A DNA stretch of 64,000 bases, taken from contig OY992537.1 in assembly GCA_963921195.1 (NCBI GenBank), forward strand, positions 147,491,841-147,555,840, read 5' to 3'. This DNA comes from Pegoplata infirma. Lineage: Eukaryota > Arthropoda > Insecta > Diptera > Anthomyiidae. The notes below the pieces were generated by a model that was not told where the DNA came from, ran no database searches, and was given only the letters and a program-made list of their open reading frames with translations. Numbering within the stretch: the stretch's first letter is position 1; every line of letters starts with the position of its first letter. Of this stretch, positions 32,692-44,153 are shown one piece after another. The translations under genes were made by a program, and so were the position numbers.

Positions 32692-33911
32692 AACGAATAT
32701 GTATTAATACTTTAGTTTGTGCACAAACGATTTGTCATTAGACTCGTTTGCTACTTTGTAGTAAATCGTTTCTATTTTTTGCTAAATAATCTTGACAATG
32801 GAATTTGACAAATTCCGAAACACGTGTCGATTAAGTCTTGCAAAAATGACCAACATAAATAAATTTAAAACAAACAAATTATTTTCTTGAAAATTATGCT
32901 ATGAGAATATCATGGTTTTAATTAGTAAAGTAAATAATTACCAGAATCATTGGCGTAGATAGCCCTGATTTTTTAATTTTTTGTTTTTTTTTAATAGAAA
33001 ACCCCACACCTATTTCTGAAGCGTTCCCTTCATCATGTGTCTAGGTGTCCTAGAAACTAATGCCCTCCGAAAGCGGTTAAAAATTCATATTTTTTTAAAC
33101 AAATTTTGATTCTGAAGATTTTTCGGAAATTTAGAACTCCCAGATATGTTATAAAAATGAAAGACTTTTAATGTTTTTCCTATAGTAAAATCATTAGATT
33201 ACTATGATTTTTTTCAAGAAAAAGTTCTGATGATTGCAAAAGTTGATAATTATTAGTCAAAATTCTAAGATTCTTTCTTCCAATAACTTTTGTCTACAAA
33301 AAACCACTTAGAATTTATAAACTTTTTTAAATCAAAGAACTTAAAATGTTTTCCTGAAGTTAAAATCCTTAGATTCGGTGAAGTTTTTATTACTGACAAA
33401 ATCATCAGATTCATATAAAAACTTTTTGCAATAATTCAAACTATTTTTCAATGGGAAAAACTATTAGATCTAATATAATAATCATTACGAGTCCTTAAGA
33501 CTCGTAGAATAATCATAACGAGTACAAAAGACTCATTATTATTATTTATTGTTGCAAAAATTAATGAAATCATTAAATTTTTAGAAAAAAAATTGTGAAT
33601 GATTAAAATTCTGGGGGGGGCTTAGCCCCCCCAGACAGGGCTATCTACGCCAATGATTCTGGTAATTATTTACTTTACTAATTAAAACCATGATATTCTC
33701 ATAGCATAATTTTCAAGAAAATAATTTGTTTGTTTTAAATTTATTTATGTTGGTCATTTTTGCAAGACTTAATCGACACGTGTTTCGGAATTTGTCAAAT
33801 TCCATTGTCAAGATTATTTAGCAAAAAATAGAAACGATTTACTACAAAGTAGCAAACGAGTCTAATGACAAATCGTTTGTGCACAAACTAAAGTATTAAT
33901 ACATATTCGTT
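32692..33911. repeat. Perfect 276-bp inverted repeat with 668-bp spacer
   Basis: The left arm is 32692-32967 and the right arm 33636-33911. Read against each other I find no mismatch. The inner ends are CATTGGCGTAGATAGCCCTG and its complement. A further direct CATTGGCGTAGG lies at 32675, just outside the left arm. The spacer is AT-rich and contains GGGGGGGGCTTAGCCCCCCC (33613-33632), a small hairpin of its own. There is no ORF. Confidence 0.9.
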
Positions 33912-33985
33912 GTTATTAATGTTACATATCTTGAAAATCACAGCGAGTACCAAAATAGCCTTGGCCAGAACGGCGTAATCGGCAA

Positions 33986-35406
33986 CAGGGTCGCCAGTTT
34001 TTTTTTGGATGCCATCCCCAACTTTAAATTTCTCATCCCCAAAAATCTCCAAAAAAAAATGTTCTCAAAATTTACTACACGCAAAAAACATTTGCAACCC
34101 ATCAAGTGCTTTTGAGTAATTTAGCCAATTTTTTAGAACAAAAACTTGGATAACTTACGCACAAACACTTGGTGGGTTGTATTTTACACAGAAACTTGGC
34201 TAAAAAGTGTAAGTGTATTTTGCGTTTTGAGCGATTATCACATCATTTGAAACCGCCAATGCTTCGATAAGTATTATAATAAAATTCAAAAACCAACGGA
34301 AATGTTTTATCAGGGATGGATAACTCAGGAATTTTTAATTTACACACCACCGATAGAGTACTTTTTTAGTCCAAATTTTATTTAATCTTGTTTTATATCT
34401 TGAATTCCCCCAAAGGTTTTCTCAGCAAACAAAAGTCATCGGCCTTAAAAAATTGTTAGTACTTTTTCAAAACAACAACGAAAATTCTTTTAAGGTTTGA
34501 TATACATATTGCTGTAAAAAACCTTAACTTTTTATAAATACTTATTCCGGAATAGGTATCCAAAACGTGGTATTGCTTTTTAAGATTTTAAGAAGTCGTA
34601 AAAGACCAGTATGTATTTTCAATTACTTTTTGACTTTTTTTCTACAGAAAAAACTAGTGAATTTTGGAAATTTTCCATAATAAGGTGGGTAAGTTGCTCG
34701 GTTTTCACGTGAAAATCTGTCAAACTCCATATAAAAAAAACATAAATTTCACACCGGCTTTACAAAAGCGTAAAAATTTCGCTGAAGAGGTATTACTTAT
34801 GTTCACTGGTGAAAAATCGGAAAAATAACCCGGTATATGTTGCATCAATACGCATCAACACTATAAGCAAAATTTTTTTAAATTGTACAGACCATTTAAA
34901 AAGCGGTGAAATTTAACATTCAGATGTAAAATGAAGTAATTATAAGTGTTTGGGACTGCAAACATTAATAATATCATATAACTTACCAAAAAATATTATT
35001 TAAAGTAATTTTATGTATTCTGACGCGCAAAACATAACCAAACATATGACTGTCAAATTTTCGCTACAAATTAATTGATGTTTCGAAACATTTTTTTTCA
35101 CCGGTGAACAACTTACTTAGCTATAGTTTTAAAGGATATACTATAGAAAATATATGAAAATCTACAATTTGGTTTAAAGAAAAAGAAAAACATGATAACA
35201 TGATACCACTACGATCCAGGTTTTAACAGATTTTTTTATGATTGATAAAAAACACTTGTTTATCTAAAATATTTTATCCCCTAAAAATTCCCGAAAAAAT
35301 AAGTGTCATCCCCATGAAATCCCCGGATCCCCAAATCAAATTTTTCATCCCCAATATCCAAAAAAATCCCCTATTTGGGGACAAAACCCCTAAACTGGCA
35401 ACACTG
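33986..35406. mobile_element. hAT-like MITE with CAGGGTCGCCAG / CAGTGTTGCCAG ends, copy 1
   Basis: Ends CAGGGTCGCCAGTTT and, inverted, CAGTGTTGCCAGTTT. The flanks are ATCGGCAA and ATCGCCAA, an 8-bp duplication with one mismatch, as for hAT elements. CATCCCCAAA-type phrases are repeated near both ends. A second, truncated copy is at 58936. No transposase. Short ORFs inside are not supported. Confidence 0.75.
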
Positions 35407-35414
35407 ATCGCCAA

Positions 35415-36893
35415 AGGGACTAATATTTTCAACAATAAAAATGATGGGGAAGCGGTCTAATTTTTTATGCATAACTATTATTAGGTCAGAGATTACGAAA
35501 ACGGAAAGAAAATAAAAACGCTTCGACGAAAAATGTATGGTCGTCAAAGCGTTAACTCGGCTTCTGGAAAATTTTAGATCTACAGTAAATATGGGGCATT
35601 TGATGATTAAAGGAAAGACCTAAGCTTTCTTTTAAGTCGAAAAAATGACGGTTTAAAAAAAGGCAAAAAAGTTTTTGATTTTGCAAAAAAAAGTTAAAAA
35701 AATATATTTTTTACTGATTTGAGAAATAGCTATCTTATATTTTCGGGACACATTTTGATACACGCAAAAAATAAAAAGGGTGAATTTAAACAAAATTGGG
35801 GTATAAAATACCTAAGGACAGTGAGTACCAGACCACTACCCAAGTTAAAATCATAAAATACTCAATTCCCTTAAGCTGCCCATTCACTTGCAATAAAATT
35901 GCTCAACTTAAAAAAAAAAATTTTACAATATTATTGTCGTTTTACCCTACACAGCAAATAAAATTGCTCAATACTTAAACCCAATATATTGTACAAGATA
36001 TAAACATAAACATAACATAATAAAAGTTGTACAATATAGACAACACACTGATAAAATATATTGCAGTATTCTTGTTTGTACAATAAATATCAAAAGTGTT
36101 TTGATATTCTCCAATATATTGCACAACCGTAAATATTACATACACACAAGCGATATTATTGTACAATTTGAAAAGTTGAACAATAATATTGCAAGTGAAT
36201 GGGCAGCTTTAGGAAAACGTTTATGAACAAAAACAAGGAATATATAAGCAAAAAACCTTAGCCATTTAAGGAAACGGAAAATTGAGCAGGAAATATAAAT
36301 AAATTACCCAAATTATTTAATTGAAACTACCATTTATAAATGATTATTTTTTACTAGAAAAGTGCTTAAAATTACCTATGATTTTTTGGGGTTTCCATAA
36401 AAAGAAAGACGCCTTATATTTTTAATTAATTTTATTCATTTAAATTATAAAATATTGTAAATACATATTAGTTTGAATGTATAAAATAAAAAAAATATTT
36501 AATATAAAATGTATAAAAAAACATTTGTTATTTAGTATAATAACTCACGAAATACTTATAAAATTGTTTATGTTTTCCTTTTGGGTCAAAAAAACACTGG
36601 CTGTAAGCTGCGTTCATGGTGTCCAGTTTCATAACAATTTAGTTGAGTCGGTAAAATTTTTAGCATTATGTTAATGCAGTTTTTAATTTTACTTATTTTT
36701 ACTTTAGTAATTTAATATTATTTTCTCTGGAAAACTTTTTTTTGTTAATTTGCTGGATCACTGTTTGTTTCTGCATGTATGTTTATGCTTGTTCATCCAC
36801 CATTTTATAATTAATGGCGTCTTCACATATTTTGAGACTTTTCACATTGTTTTTGCGAAAAATTCCTAAGTTTATTGGTAATATAGTGCTGCT
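35415..36893. other. AT-rich interval with one MITE, otherwise unassigned
   Basis: Apart from the MITE at 35874-36208 I see only AT-rich DNA. One MITE-like terminus ACACGCAAAAAATAAAAAG occurs at 35760, but no partner end was found. Confidence 0.4.
35874..36208. mobile_element. 335-bp MITE with AGCTGCCCATTCACTTGCAA ends
   Basis: Flanked by TTA (35871-35873 and 36209-36211). The inverted ends AGCTGCCCATTCACTTGCAA match perfectly. CAATATATTG and TTGTACAATA phrases recur inside. Size, palindromic body and TTA target fit PIF/Harbinger-type MITEs. Confidence 0.85.
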
Positions 36894-37225
36894 CACTGAT
36901 GCCAACTATTTTTAAAAAAATGTAGCTAGATTGGACAAAAAAATAGCTAGAAATAGCTAAATTTAAAAACAGTTAAAAAATCTAGCTATTTTGTAGCTAG
37001 ATTTGTATAAACAGTTGAAAAATCTAGCTATTTTATAGCTAGATTTTGGATTAGTGGTTTATAAAAGGTTTTATTTGCTAAAGTTTTTAATTTAATAATA
37101 AAATAAGTTAGTTTTGGTTTTAAAACGAAAATTTTCAAATATTTTTTTTAAATTTTGCAAACAAAAAAGTTTAAATACTCATATTTTTATCGCATTTTAG
37201 ATCACAAAAAATGGCTGAATCATCT

Positions 37226-37460
37226 TGTAATACCCTTATTGTTTTCAACATCCCTGTTTTATAATGTTGATCACTTGTTAAAAAGTAACCATTCACAACA
37301 AGTGCATCACTAGGATATAGATACACATTCTACTTTATTCTTTTTGCTTTTGATACCTTCATCTAATTTTAAGTGTTAATTATATTTGATATTAAATAAA
37401 TGAAATAATATAATAATATCAAACACAACATCTTTCACTTCGGCACCACCGGTTACAATA
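37226..37460 (+). repeat. gypsy-2 5' LTR (235 bp)
   Basis: It is followed after one or two bases by TGGCGACGAGAG, a probable primer-binding site at 37463-37474 of the TGGCGAC class seen in many insect gypsy elements. Confidence 0.92.
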
Positions 37461-37566
37461 GTTGGCGACGAGAGAAGAAAATCAAGAATACAATTCAAGG
37501 AGAATTTGTAAAATTAATGAAAAGTGCAATTCATCTATTTTACATTTCAAGTATATAAAATACAAA

Positions 37567-39126
37567 ATGGACGCCGAGCAATTCAAGCAATTCATGGCCG
37601 TGCAACAGAAAATGTTGGGGGAAATCCTAAAGGCTACAAATACTGCTGCTACTCCAGTGCAAAGTACATCTGCAAACACAGCGTTAGTACCAAATTTCGA
37701 TCAGTTCGATCCAACTAAGGAGCCATACAAAAACTACATACAGCGTTTTGAAAATTATATCGAAATGAAGGGAATCAACGCAAACAAAGTATATTGTGCC
37801 AAACTGCTTTTAAATTCAATTGGTACAGCAACATTCAACACCATTACAGCATTGACAGCACCTAAATTACCTTCTGATTTAACGTACGAAGATTTGCTGG
37901 GGAAACTGGCCACACATTTTTCTCCAAAGAGGAACTTGTTGGTGGCTCAACATCGTTTTTTATCAAAGTATCAGAATGAACAACAGTCTATTGCTGATTT
38001 TGTTGCTGCTCTTCGTTCAGAAGTAATTGATTGTAATTTTATGTCCCCATGTGACTGCAAAATTTCAATTGCAGATATTTTTCTACGTGCTCAGTTCATT
38101 AGGGGTGTTCGTGATAACAGCATTCGGGAACAGCTCCTACAGTCGAGTACCGACAAGTTTGATGAAATCGTTACAAAAGCTTTAGCACTTGAAGCTGCTA
38201 GAGTTGATGCTAGGGAACTCACTGATAAAGTTGGCCCGGCACTAAACGTAAACAGTACCCCTGATATTAATAAAATTTCTGGTAGAAAGTTCAGGCACCA
38301 TAACAAGCAACAGCCAGCTCAACAATCAAAAAGTGCAAAAGTCAATTATCAAGAACTAGGTATTGCTGGATTGTGCCTCCGTTGTGGTAGGAATAACCAC
38401 AATGCAAAGGACTGTCGTACTGCCAAAACAAAATTAAAATGTTCAAGTTGCAACAAAAAGGGTCATGTGAATAAAGTTTGCATTACAACTTTGTTAAAAG
38501 CAGACTCGGGGAATAAAAAAACAACAAATCAAGTTCAAAATATAAATGGTGAAAACTACGGTGTCTACAAGATAATTGACGTGTATCAAAATTCTGGTTC
38601 AGAACGATATTATGCCTCTATTAAAATTGAAGGGAAACCAGTCAAATTCGAAGTCGATTCCAGGTCGGGATTTACTTTTATCCCTAGGAAACAATTCCAG
38701 GAATTAAAATTGAATAAAAAATTAAATCCTACAAATATAATTTTTCGATCTTATACTCAAAATACTTTTATTCCAGATGGTAAAGTCCAGGTTAATATAC
38801 AATTTAATGGCGTTTCAACAACAGATGAAATATACATTGTTCCGGACAATTGTGCAGCGTTAATTGGTCGGTCATGGATTCGAGGTCTCAATATCAACCT
38901 GGCTGATCTAGATGAATCTGGTTCAGGTTACAACACTACAGATGTTTTCAATAATCAAAATGGTATTGAGAAAATAATGGCCGATTTCGCAAACGTTTTT
39001 GAGGAAAAAATCGGATGTGTTCCAACCTATGTGGTTTCGTTAAAGTTGAGAGAATCTGCGTCACCTGTATATACAAAAGAGCGTCAAATTCCATACGCTT
39101 TAACAGAGCGCGTTGAAAAGAATTAA
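37567..39126 (+). pseudogene. gypsy-2 Gag-protease and start of RT (frameshifted)
   Basis: The first ATG after the primer-binding site is at 37567 (MDAEQFKQFMAVQQ); upstream in-frame codons lack an ATG. Gag has the YIQRFENYIEMKG segment near residue 60 and two CCHC knuckles (CLRCGRNNHNAKDC and CSSCNKKGHVNKVC) near 275-305. The protease active site reads VDSRSGFTF near residue 360, where the family has D-(S/T)-G-(S/A), so the Gly is replaced by Arg and the enzyme is probably dead. After AALIGRSWIRGL the frame enters RT and stops at 39126. The expected RT sequence continues in another frame, so a one-base lesion lies at about 39120. Confidence 0.9.
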
Positions 39127-40605
39127 ATAATTTAGAAAGTGCAGGAATTATTTCAAAAATTTCAAATAGCGATTGGGGCTCTCCGCTTGTGGTTATACCA
39201 AAAACTGATGGTGGAGTCCGCTTGTGCGTGGATTACAAAGTTGGGGTAAATCAACGATTAGTAGATGCTCATTACCCAATAAGAAAAATTGAACACATTT
39301 TCAATAGCCTTCGAAATGCTAAGTACTTTTGTCGATTAGACTTGTACAAAGCCTATCTTCATATACCTGTCGATGAACAATCAAGCCTAATTCAAACTAT
39401 ATCAACGCACCGAGGTACGTACAAAATGAATAGGTTATCATTTGGCATCAAGACTGCTCCAGCCGAGTTCAATAGAATTATAGACCAAATCTTACGTGAT
39501 GTGCCCAATACCGAATCGTATTTCGATGATATTATTATACATGGCAAAACATTAGAAGAGTGCACAACTAATTTGCAATGCTGTCTCAAACAATTACAAA
39601 AATTCGATCTACATTTAAATCGGTCAAAATGCTTATTCTTCGTGAATAAAATTGAGTTTTTAGGGCATACAATCGAACAGAACAAAGTATTAAAATCTTC
39701 TTCTAAAATAGACGCAATTTTAAAGATGCCGCAACCAAAAACAGTTGATGATGTGAGACGATTTCTGGGAATGGTCACATATTATTCTCGATTTATATTA
39801 AATGTGTCGACAATAACCACACCATTGCGTAAACTATTACACAAAAACGCAAAATTTAATTGGTCTGCTGAATGCCAAAGGTCTTTCCAGGCGCTTAAAA
39901 AGGAAATTGCAAGTGATAGAGTTTTAATGCCGTTTAATCCAGAATTGCCTCTTCAACTTGCCTGCGATGCCAGTCCAACTGGTATAGCTGGGATTCTTTC
40001 GCATCTAGTCGATGGGGAGGAAAGGCCAATCGCATTTGCGTCAAGATCACTATCAAGCGCTGAGCAAAATTATTCACAACTAGATAGAGAAGCGTTAGCC
40101 ATTTTCTATGCAGTGCAACATTTTCATGAATATTTATACGGGCGTATGTTTAAACTGGTAACGGATAACAAGCCGTTAATGAGAATTTTCCACCAAAATG
40201 CTAAATTACCACAGATGACTTCAGCTAGGTTGCAAAGATATGCTGCATTTTTAAGCGGATATAGCTACGAAATCATACACAAAAATTCGTCGGAAAATCA
40301 GAGTGCAGACTGTTTTTCAAGGGCACCTTTAAATCTAAAAGGTAGTTCAACAAATTTTATTGATAAAGAAGTCCACCAAATATGTAATGCATCTATCAAT
40401 CAAATAAGTTCGAGAAACTTAAATTTTAAGGCAATTCAACGAGAAACACAAAAAGATGTTACACTTTCAAAAATTTTGTTTGAATTACAGCACAACACAC
40501 CACCTGATTCAGAGTATACAATTGATCACAACGTTTTGTTCAAAGGTCAGCGAGTAATTATTCCAAGACAACAACTGGCAGCGAATTCACATTGACTACG
40601 CGGGG
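39127..40605 (+). pseudogene. gypsy-2 RT and RNase H
   Basis: Open from just after the frameshift, with no useful ATG at its true start. RT motifs: LVVIPKTDGGVRLCVDYK, FCRLDLYKAYLHI (motif A), LSFGIKTAPAEFN and SYFDDIIIHG (active site, F-D-D form). RNase H motifs: LACDASPTGIAGILSH, SSAEQNYSQLDREALAI and FKLVTDNKPL. After the linker and VIIPRQQ the frame is lost: integrase sequence W-Q-R-I-H-I-D-Y-A-G-P follows in another frame, so roughly 70 codons of the integrase N-terminal zinc-binding region (present in gypsy-1) are missing. RT and RNase H residues look intact. Confidence 0.9.
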
Positions 40606-40620
40606 CCCTACCAAGGTTAT

Positions 40621-41289
40621 AGGCCATTTACATATGCCTCGAAATCCAAAAAAAATGGGATTTCAATGAAAATCCAAGTAAATCCAATTACTTTTTTGGA
40701 TTTTAAATGTCAAATCCCATACAAAAAAAAACTAACCCTAATGCTTTTTTTACAACGCTGCACACGATTTTTTATCAGCTGTTGTTGTTTTTTATAAAGT
40801 AAAAAAACAATTAAAATTTATTTTTTTAAAACTATTAAAAGATTAATAAAAACAATGTTTAACAATGTTTCATTTAAAATTTACCATTGCAAATGGTAAA
40901 CGCACAATTTAGTTCAACAATTTGGTCTTCCTAACAAAGAAAAACACTCAATGGTGGCGGCCCCAAACTTGGCAAAAATGTTAATTTTCTTGCATTTAAA
41001 GAAGCAGCTCTACATAAAAACACATTTTTTGATATTGTGGTCCCAACATATACTAGTGGGATTGAAAATATTGGCTCCGGCAAAGAAAAATCATTGTTTT
41101 TAGAAATATTTATAAAATTGGGTAATTTTCCCACTAACAACCCTGTACACAAATCAAAAGAAAATACAGAGTTAGTACAAACAAAATCCCGCTAAATGTC
41201 AAAAAAGCATATGTAAACGGTATAGATTTTAATTGGATTTGAAATCCAAATTTATATGGATTTCGGCGTATATGTAAATAGCATATTAC
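40621..41289. mobile_element. 669-bp MITE inserted in gypsy-2 integrase
   Basis: TAT lies on both sides (40618-40620 and 41290-41292), and removal restores the integrase frame across the site. Ends AGGCCATTTACATATGCC and, inverted, TGCTATTTACATATACGCC, then CGAAATCC on both. AAATCCAA phrases repeat in the arms. A 3-bp duplication suggests a PIF/Harbinger-type MITE. An ORF on its minus strand is not supported. Confidence 0.8.
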
Positions 41290-42218
41290 TATTTTTTGGT
41301 TGTCGTGGATGCTAAGTCAAAATGGGTAGAAGTTGGTACATGCACAACAGCACCGTCATCAGCTTCAACTATAGAAATGTTATGCAATACTTTCGCAAGA
41401 AACGGTTATCCAGATGTCATGGTCTCCGATAATGCAACTATTTTTAAAAGTGAAGAGTTCTCTAATTTTTGTCAGGATTGCGGTATTTTTCAAAAATTTA
41501 TCGCACCTGGACATCCAGCTACCAATGGGCTAGCTGAAAGGAACATTCAAACGCTGAAGCACAAACTTGCAGCTATGTCAAACGAATCGTCATCAATGCA
41601 GTCAAAGGTAAGAGAAATTATTTTCAAGTATCGTGCTACACCATTAAAAAATGGGAAAACTCCTTCAGAGCTCTACCTGGGCCGCCAAATACGAAGTCGT
41701 TTAGACGTATTAAAACCGTTACAAATGCACAGCAATAACCAACAAAATCTGCCATCAAGACAATGGGAGATAGGGTACAAGCCCGGTATTACACTTCAAA
41801 CAAGCCATTATGGAAACTTGGCACCATTATTAAAAAAATGGGTCGTCTTCACTACATGGTAAAATTGGATAATGGATACACATTTAAGAGACATATTAAC
41901 CAGTTAATTGCCACAAACGTTCAAGATGGAACATTAAGCAGCGTTCATTCCCCTCCTAGTCAATCCTTGGAAAATAATAATCAACAAAACTTAGATCAAC
42001 AAATGTTTCATCATGGTTCGGCATCTACGGCCGATTCAGAAACCCAAAGGGAACTATCTGAAAACGAACCACCAATAAGTCAACCTCAAGAATCATCTGC
42101 AATTCATCAACCACCAGCTAATCAGGAACCGTCAACAAGTCAAAGCCGTTCATCAGTCCGTAGCACAACTCGCCAGCGTCAAGCTCCAAAATATTTGGAA
42201 CAGTACGTCTTGGATTAA
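41290..42218 (+). pseudogene. gypsy-2 integrase core and Pol C-terminus (frameshifted)
   Basis: The catalytic core continues after the MITE: LVVVDAKSKWVEV, second Asp in VSDNATIF, Glu in ATNGLAERN. The first catalytic Asp lies before the MITE, in HIDYAGP at about 40590. The frame is lost near 41760. The C-terminal part (GDRVQARYY, a GPY/F-like region around MVKLDNGYTFKRHINQL, then a Gln/Ser-rich tail ending YLEQYVLD) is open in the next frame to the stop at 42216-42218. The 3' LTR follows 46 bp later, leaving no room for env. Confidence 0.88.
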
Positions 42219-42264
42219 TGTTGGTCAACACAACACCTAAAGTTCATTTTAAGAGTGGGAGAAT

Positions 42265-42883
42265 TGTAATACCCTTATTGTTTTCAACATCCCTGTTTTA
42301 TAATGTTGATCACTTGTTAAAAAGTAACCATTCACAACAAGTGCATCACTAGGATATAGATACACATTCTACTTTATTCTTTTTGCTTTTGATACCTTCA
42401 TCTAATTTTAAGTGTTAATTATATTTGATATTAAATAAATGAAATAATAGCCCTGTTTTTTGCAGACCGGATTAAGATTTGGATTAACTTTATTTAGTTA
42501 AAAAATGGGCCAAATCAAGTCCAGAATTGTTTTTTATAATTTTTTTCTGAAATTACATACAATTAGTAAATATAAACATAAAAACAAATTAAGCTTTGTC
42601 CAAAATGCAAAGAATGAAAAATAAATTTAGTTAAATCCTAGGATTAACTCAAATTTATTTATACCGTTTTACATTTTGGACAACGTTTTTTTTTTTTCCT
42701 GTTTATATTAACTAATTGAATGTAAATTCAGGAAAAAAATATAAAAAAAATTTCTGGACTTGATTTGACCCATTTTTTAACTAAATAGAGTTAATCCTAA
42801 TCTTAATCCGGTCTGCAAAAAACAGGGCTAATATAATAATATCAAACACAACATCTTTCACTTCGGCACCACCGGTTACAATA
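42265..42883 (+). repeat. gypsy-2 3' LTR, interrupted by a MITE
   Basis: It is preceded by the purine tract AAGAGTGGGAGAA (42251-42263). Outside 42449-42829 the sequence matches the 5' LTR. Confidence 0.92.
42449..42829. mobile_element. 381-bp palindromic MITE inserted in the gypsy-2 3' LTR
   Basis: The ends AGCCCTGTTTTTTGCAGACC are perfect inverted copies and the whole element is nearly a palindrome (AAATCAAGTCCAGAA and TTCTGGACTTGATTT in the arms). AAT flanks it (or TAA, shifted by one base), duplicated from the LTR target as shown by the intact 5' LTR. It fits PIF/Harbinger-type MITEs. Confidence 0.9.
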
Positions 42884-44153
42884 CATCTTATTTCACAATT
42901 TTTGTTGGGAGTTATTTCGTTATGAAACAATTCCCTAATGAAATAGCTCCGAAAAATTATTTTGAGAGTTATTTTATTTCTTTTCTAACATTGAGAGTTG
43001 TGGGGACTCTTCTTATTTTAAATAAAATATTGCAATTTATTTTTATATTTTTGTTAAAAGTTTTCTTAAATAAGTTATGATTGAGTTATGACTATTTTCT
43101 GTGAATCTGCACCTCATTTTATATATTTAGTCCTTTAAAACTCCTAGTTGGAACATAGGGCCTCATTTTGTATACGTAAAAAGTACTTAAAATAGACATA
43201 ATTCTTAAAATGGGAACTTATATTATTTTTTGGGACTTATTTCATTCGGAGTTCTTTAATTTTTTTGAGAGTAAGTATTTTGATTTAAAATAACTCCCAA
43301 ATATTGGGACTTATATCATTAGGAATTATTGAATTGGGATATATTTCATTTGGGAGTTATTTCGCAGTTCCAAATTTTTTAATACACAATTTTCTGAATG
43401 CGAATTAAAAGCTCGATTATAGCCACTCGTTTTTTTGGTTATGAATACTGGTGTAAAATTTTATCCGTTATTCGAGAGATGAAAACTATTATATTTTTAA
43501 CCCCAAAGCTGTTTTTTCTTTATGTTGGTACTAAACTTCATTCTCTATGAGTTATGCCAATACGATACTTGCTTGATTTTAGCGTCCAACCTGAATCAAA
43601 TTACGTCGCGTAAGGCGTAACGCCCAATAATTTTTCGTTTCTAATATTTAAATGTGAGTTACCTAAATCAAACGGACGTAAAAATTTAAAATTTGATGTG
43701 TTTGTTTTTGTTTTTTTTTTACGTCTTGCGCTACGCATTTGATTCTGGTTCGACCTTTAAACTTTTTAAATAACTTTATCATGGAGAAATTTTTGATAAA
43801 TTTTTAAATTTTTGTTTGAAGTTAAAGGAAATAGCATAGAAAACCCTTGATAACATTTTTTGAAAAGTTGAAAAACTAGCAGATGTCATACTCACTTAAA
43901 TAGCACGTTAACGAAATGTCAACTTCAAAATATGGCTAATAAAACGGTTTTAAAAAACACTTTTTTAAAAATTTTGCGACCAAAAAAAAGTAGCTAGATT
44001 TGTAGCTAAGAGCTAAATGACTTTTTTTGTCGCTAAATGCAAAAAAAAAATAGCTAAATCTAGCTACAAAATAGCTAAATTGGCAACAGTGGTGCTGCTT
44101 TACAATAGACAAATGAAAGGTATATTGCATAAAATGTAAAAGACCATGTGTTA

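Larger units (their letters stand above)
37226..42883 (+). mobile_element. Ty3/gypsy LTR retrotransposon (gypsy-2), defective, no env
   Basis: LTRs 37226-37460 and 42265-42883 (the latter enlarged by a MITE) start TGTAATACCC and end GGTTACAATA. The 5-bp duplication is CATCT (37221-37225 and 42884-42888). Apart from the MITE the LTRs look identical. The internal region encodes Gag, protease, RT, RNase H and integrase, but is broken by frameshifts, an integrase deletion and a second MITE. Compared with gypsy-1, the sequence and LTRs are different, so it is another family. Confidence 0.95.
36894..44091. mobile_element. hAT-like element with TAGCTA subterminal repeats, host of gypsy-2
   Basis: An 8-bp duplication GTGCTGCT is perfect at 36886-36893 and 44092-44099. 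Ends CACTGATGCCAACTA and, inverted, CACTGTTGCCAATTTA. Both subterminal regions hold many TAGCTAGATT and TAGCTAAAT repeats, plausible transposase-binding sites. Its own DNA is 36894-37225 and 42889-44091, with no ORF. Between them lies gypsy-2. Confidence 0.88.

Noticed and set aside
33613..33632. G8-CTTA-C7 hairpin as a terminator
   Set aside because: It is in the loop of an inverted repeat, has no U tract and no gene upstream; intrinsic terminators are not expected in an insect.
37462..37566. Gag start at 37462
   Set aside because: The codon there is TTG and overlaps the primer-binding site; the first ATG is 37567.
42219..42264. Room for an env gene in gypsy-2 (and 4396-4530 in gypsy-1)
   Set aside because: Only 46 and 135 bp separate the end of Pol from the 3' LTR, so these are not envelope-bearing errantiviruses.
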